A stretch of DNA of 64,000 bases from Peromyscus leucopus. Taxonomy: Eukaryota; Chordata; Mammalia; Rodentia; Cricetidae. This document shows, in pieces, positions 59,879-64,000 of this stretch. The notes beneath the pieces were generated by a model. It had not been told where the DNA came from and made no database searches. It saw nothing but the letters and a program-made list of their open reading frames with translations. The stretch covers positions 72,916,200-72,980,199 of the forward strand of contig NC_051070.1 in assembly GCF_004664715.2 (NCBI RefSeq), in the 5' to 3' direction. Both the position numbers and the translations under genes were made by a program. The stretch's first letter is position 1. Each line of letters starts with the position of its first letter.

Positions 59879-61084
59879 TATTCTATTGGTTTATGTATCT
59901 CTGGTCCCAGAAACCTCCATTTCTAAGTAAGCATAGGACAACTGTACGAGATATATGCAGCAGTCTACATTTCAGCACTGTTTAAAATTGGGAATCATAT
60001 TAAATATTTAGTGAGATGGTATTGATTTAAGCCACTAAGTGAAATGGTACTAGCTATAGATACATATTGAGCTGGAAGTAGTGTCATGGCATGTGATTGG
60101 TTGGGGAGCAGACAACTAAGTCGTTACTTATCCAACTTGGAAAATGTGCTCATATCATATATATTCATGAGTATTATCTTTCCATCTAAATTTGGTTTTC
60201 AAATTCCAAACCAAATTCAGGTGGTCATAGTGAGTTCAGGTATAGACACAGGTTATCTGAATCTATTTGGTTCTTGAGTTTTACATAATGAGCTGCGTGT
60301 GTTTGGTTTGTACAAGAGACAACAGTATTATTGCCCAAACTCTATCCAAATCTATTTTCTGTAATGATAAATGTGAAGGGTACATGTTTGTTTAGGAATA
60401 TGTGCAGAAGGTAAATTTTAAATAATTCTTACCCCTACTGATGAGCATTCAGGATTTTAAATCTATTTTCTAATGTTTGTGCAGTGAATATGTGTGTAGA
60501 CTTTGAACTCTGGTTAAGATAGGAACCCATAAGTGAAATTTACAGCGATGCCAGTCTCCCTTTACAAAATGTTTTTATTCCATTGCTGACTTGGGACACG
60601 GTCCTGCTAAGCCATGTTCGGAGTGGGTGGGGAGAAGCAAGAACAATTGGGGTAAAGCACAGACGCACTCCACACAGGAGGGCAGTGCTGAGTCTAGATA
60701 AGATAGTTCATGACTTCCCTCGGTCCAGGCAAGCAGAGTCAAGGTGGCTTTTCTGGTAGGAACTGCTGATGTACAACTTAAAGACAGGACAACCCACAAG
60801 GAGAGCTGTGGCCACTCACCAGGTGTGGGGTCCATCTGGCAGTCTCTGCTGCTCGGTGACGTTTAGGCGGTAACACGTGAACAACGTTAAGTGAAAACTA
60901 CAGCCTCCAACCTCAGGACTTCACATTCTCCGATATGGATTTGGGTTAGACATTTGAAGAATTTTTAAATTGAGGAATCTGACAGGGAACATGAGCTTCT
61001 GCACCACACGAGCACGCCTTCTTGCTGCCAGTTGAGACTCCTTCTCACTGGGGAGACACAAACATGATTAAAGGCATTTTGTTG

Positions 61085-61193
61085 TTGTTGTTTGAGACAG
61101 AGTCTGCCTCTGCAGCCCAGGCTAGCCAGTCACTCATGTCAATCCTCCTTCGTCAGCCTCCCAAGTGCAGAGATTACCCTTAGGTCATATTGT

Positions 61194-61226
<33 letters not shown>

Positions 61227-61378
61227 ACACACACCATGATAACATTTCCCAGCACTCGGGAGGCAGAGCCAGGCGGATCTCTGTGAGTTCAAGGCCAGCC
61301 TGGTCTACAGAGCGAGATCCAGGACAGGCACCAAAACTACACAGAGAAACCCTGTCTTAAAAACAAAAACAAAAACAC
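61085..61378. repeat. B1-like fragment (-), (AC)n and B1 SINE (+)
   Basis: A diverged antisense B1-like piece at about 61085-61180, AC repeats at 61197-61234, then a B1 body (61250-61378) from CCCAGCACTCGGGAGGCAGA to a (AAAAAC)n tail. Confidence 0.8.
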
Positions 61379-61479
61379 TGAGTGTGTCATTGGGCTTCTC
61401 ACAGCACAGTGGTATAGATACGTGCTTAAGCACAGTAGTGAAGGGGTGGGTTTCTTCTACACACAGCTGTGGAAGCAGT

Positions 61480-61605
61480 CAGTCTCCCCTGCTCTCCAGG
61501 GGCCACCAGCCTGTTAACTCCTGTTATTATGCTAATTGGGTTGTATTTTTGTTTGTTTTTGAAATAGGGTCCACTACGCAGCCCAACATGCACTTTGATT
61601 TACTA
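61480..61605 (+). repeat. Diverged direct repeat, copy 1
   Basis: CCACCAGCCTGTTAACTCCT, TATGCTAATTGGGTTGTATT and TGCACTTTGATTTACTAC recur in order at 62039-62168 (CAACCAGCCTCTGTTATC, CATGCTAATATTGCTGTA, TGCACTTTGACTCATTAC). Confidence 0.65.
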
Positions 61606-62038
61606 CAAGGTGATTCTGTGCGAATAACCATGCCTCAGAATTGGAAATTTCTTTCTCAAAATGACTCACGTGTTATTTGATCATGTAAAAAAAAAAAATA
61701 CAGAACAAGTAAACTTATTTCAGAATTTGAAATATATCAAGCCTTGCTAGACTGGGGCATTAAGTCCATGCTTTGTCTTTAAATATGTGGTGTATTAAAT
61801 TGTGTTCTCTGAAGACAGCGATGCAGAAATTTCAAGCGACTGCATATCTGGATACTCTTTGTAATATCACAGCTCTCAGTAGAAAGTCATGCCTAGTTTG
61901 TTTTTCCCCTTTTGAAGTCTAGAAGAGACAGGGTCCTGACATTTGGTAACAGATACCGTGAAAGTCACCTTGGGAGAATCAACTTAATAGGCCAAAACTT
62001 AAAATCCTTTCTTCAAAAGGGCCACATACAATTGTCAT

Positions 62039-62168
62039 CCAGTGGCAAGGCAACCAGCCTCTGTTATCTTCTGTTATCATGCTAATATTGCTGTATTTTT
62101 GTTTGTTGATTGCCTTGTTTTGGAAAGAAGGTCTGCTATGTATCCCAGAGTGCACTTTGACTCATTAC
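62039..62168 (+). repeat. Diverged direct repeat, copy 2
   Basis: Second copy of 61480-61605. A shorter echo (GGCAACCAGCTCCTGTAA) is at about 62401. 62170-62800 otherwise holds nothing recognised. Confidence 0.65.
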
Positions 62169-62804
62169 ATTTTAAGATCTTCAACTTTCAATCTTCAACT
62201 TTCAGCCACCATTCAGGTTTAGGGGAAACCATATAGGGAAGTTGAGCCTCTTGTTTCCATTTCTAATCCTACCTGAGTGTATTTAAACAGACCCTGGAGA
62301 AGGGGCAAAGAGTTCAGACCAAAGATCTAGCTGGTTGTAGTCATCAGCCTTTGGTGATGGGGTGGGGGGTGGGGGTTTGGGGAGGGATGGGGGGCTGACA
62401 GGCAACCAGCTCCTGTAAACCCAGGCTCTAGGCCCTGCATGGCTGCTGACTGGGCCCTTTCTAAGGCAGACTTCAGTCCCACAGTGGAGTGTGAGGAAAA
62501 CATCACCTGGAGGCAGCTCTGAGTGCTGGGATGTGTGACCTGGGGGAGAAAGCCCAGCTGGAGAGAATTCAGAGCTTTCCTCAGTGGACAGCCAGCTGCT
62601 GAAGCCAGCCCTGAAAACATAGGTCCAACTGGACCTACAGCCTCACGGCTCTGTTCCCCTCTGGTTTAGAAGCACACCCAACACTCTGATAGAAACCTCC
62701 TCTCTCTGAAGAAACTCGGAGCAAATCCTGACTAATGAGCTCAAATTCTGTTAGAGCATGGCCCAGCGGGTAGGGAATGACAAGACCCATTAGAATACAG
62801 TTTC

Positions 62805-62915
62805 CGGGCTGCGCTGATGTTACATGCCCATAATCCCTTTGCTCAGGAGGCCGCCACAGCAGGATTGGGACTCCAGGGAAGTGGGGGCTACATAGACGAC
62901 ATTATCTACTAAAAC
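62805..62915 (+). repeat. B1-like SINE remnant
   Basis: CGGGCTGCGCTGATGTTACA then ATAATCCCTTTGCTCAGGAG; strongly diverged. 62920-63640 holds nothing recognised. Confidence 0.5.
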
Positions 62916-63740
62916 CAGTTTTTAAAAACATACAGCTTTGATTTGCATCTTCAGTTTGGTGTTCACTGAAGCGGTTCAGCTGCTATGGAGGTGTTTGCTT
63001 AACCCTCCAGGGGGTTATGGAGGTACAGCAATTATAATCCACCAAGCAGGACAAAGTCAGGCAGAGGTTAAGGAATTTTTCCCCCCAAATCCCACAGCTA
63101 TTAAGGAGGAAGGTAAGCCAAACGTCAAGTGTTGTATAGTCTAGACTTTTCAGACCCCTACCCTAGCTCCCTGTCACCTCCAGCCACAAAAGTCCTTCTG
63201 GCCTGGCTCACGCCACCTAATGTCTGCATTCTCTCCGCCTTGCAATTTCCTTCACTCAGCACCCTCTTCTGACCTACAGGTGAAAGGGGAGGGGGAAGTC
63301 ATCCCAGGACTTGGCCCAGAGGATTGGGTGTCAGCTTCCAGCACGGGGAGATGAGAGTTTAGTCCTCGGGCTGGCTAAAATTAGCCAAGTGGGGCCGCTG
63401 CTGGGATCTGTACACAGCAGTCCTAAGCAGAGTGGGAACTCAAGTGAGGCACGCAGAAGCCTGGTGTCCGGGACCGAAGGAGAGCAAGTGGAAAGGAGGG
63501 GTTGACCCTGGCCTAGATGGCTGCAGGTGTTTGCGGTTTGTTGCACTTGGAGAACCCTAGAGTTAGCTCCCTCATAGCCCACTATTCCAAAGTTAGTGTG
63601 TGCCCTTGGGGTGCAGTGAGGGGCTGACAGCTCTGTGAAGTGAGGACAGTTCTGCTTTTCTGGGCGCAGCTCAGGCATCCTTCTCTCATGCCCGGTCACC
63701 TGCAGCCATCTCACAAGCCTGGGCCGTGAGCTTTTTGAAG

Positions 63741-64000
63741 ATGGCAAGTCTTTCCTCAGACTTGGAGCATGTCTCCCTTCCTGTCCGGAAGGACGGTCCT
63801 GAACTCCCTTTACCTGCCCGAAGAACCTCCTCCTGGTCTCCCTCTCCCTGTGAGGATCCCGGCTTACTTTCCTTTTCTCTGGCAGAGCCTGACCCCAGCC
63901 CCTTGGTTTCAGGAAACCTTCCCTTTCCAGCTTCATCCCTGGAGACCGGGAAGGAACAGGATGGCGGCAGCGACGACTCGGCAGAACCCGAGATGCTGTG
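63741..64000 (+). CDS. Open frame running off the right edge, possible 5' exon of KLHL33
   Basis: I do not recognise this protein. An ATG at 63741 in strong Kozak context (GAAGATGG) opens a frame with no stop to the window end, 86 codons. It reads MASLSSDLEHVSLPVRKDG and later SPSPCEDPGLLSFSLAEPD and LETGKEQDGGSDDSAEPEM: Ser/Pro-rich, then acidic, likely disordered. The in-frame stop upstream is at about 63636. A good 3' splice site (pyrimidines then CTGGCAG) ends at 63885, so a real exon might start at 63886 instead. By synteny with human 14q11.2 the next gene past OSGEP, on this strand, is KLHL33. That position is the only ground for the name. Chance openness is a real alternative. Confidence 0.35.
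   Translation, partial: MASLSSDLEHVSLPVRKDGPELPLPARRTSSWSPSPCEDPGLLSFSLAEPDPSPLVSGNLPFPASSLETGKEQDGGSDDSAEPEML

Noticed and set aside
63331..63936. 201-residue minus-strand frame near the right edge
   Set aside because: No recognisable domain, and it lies antisense to the plus-strand frame with a better start context and splice site. I cannot support it as a gene.

Overview
The window is nuclear DNA of a muroid rodent, most likely a cricetid (hamster, vole or deer-mouse type). It is packed with B1, B2, B4 and ID SINEs, and its B1 copies have the form I associate with Cricetidae. Four multi-exon housekeeping genes translate almost residue for residue like their mouse and human orthologues. 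Gene order and strand match the block on mouse chromosome 14 / human 14q11.2: PNP, PIP4P1 (TMEM55B), APEX1, OSGEP. I see no bacterial-type operon, phage, CRISPR array or functional tRNA/rRNA gene.

Layout. 1-5.8 kb: intergenic, LTR-like and SINE repeats. 5.85-13.95 kb: PNP on the minus strand, six coding exons and a TATA/CCAAT promoter in a CpG-rich stretch. 14-29.3 kb: repeat-rich spacer with nested SINEs, a 5'-truncated L1 3' end, a 30-bp perfect palindrome and a small tandem duplication. 29.4-33.46 kb: PIP4P1 on the plus strand, seven coding exons, with four CLEAR-like E-boxes upstream. 33.49-35.75 kb: APEX1 on the minus strand, four coding exons plus a probable non-coding first exon. 35.96-43.42 kb: OSGEP on the plus strand, eleven coding exons. 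43.4-63.6 kb: spacer with repeats and an HDDC2-derived retrocopy. 63.7-64 kb: an open frame that runs off the right edge and may be a 5' exon of the next gene (KLHL33 is expected there by synteny).

The transcription units alternate. PNP and PIP4P1 are divergent but far apart. PIP4P1 and APEX1 converge, with poly(A) signals about 60 bp apart. APEX1 and OSGEP diverge from a shared promoter of under 300 bp carrying a CRE palindrome, two E-boxes and two inverted CCAAT boxes. The genes do not form one pathway: PNP is purine salvage, PIP4P1 a lysosomal phosphoinositide phosphatase, APEX1 the base-excision-repair AP endonuclease, and OSGEP the catalytic subunit of KEOPS (tRNA t6A).

I found no undescribed multi-gene system. 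The best leads are: a nearly full-length mariner relic in OSGEP intron 1; a 2.25-kb HDDC2 retrocopy with a 16-bp target-site duplication and a non-HDDC2 3' half, possibly copied from an intron-terminated transcript; the E-box cluster before PIP4P1; and several SINE-into-SINE structures. Repeat family names are from memory; RepeatMasker with a cricetid library would settle them.
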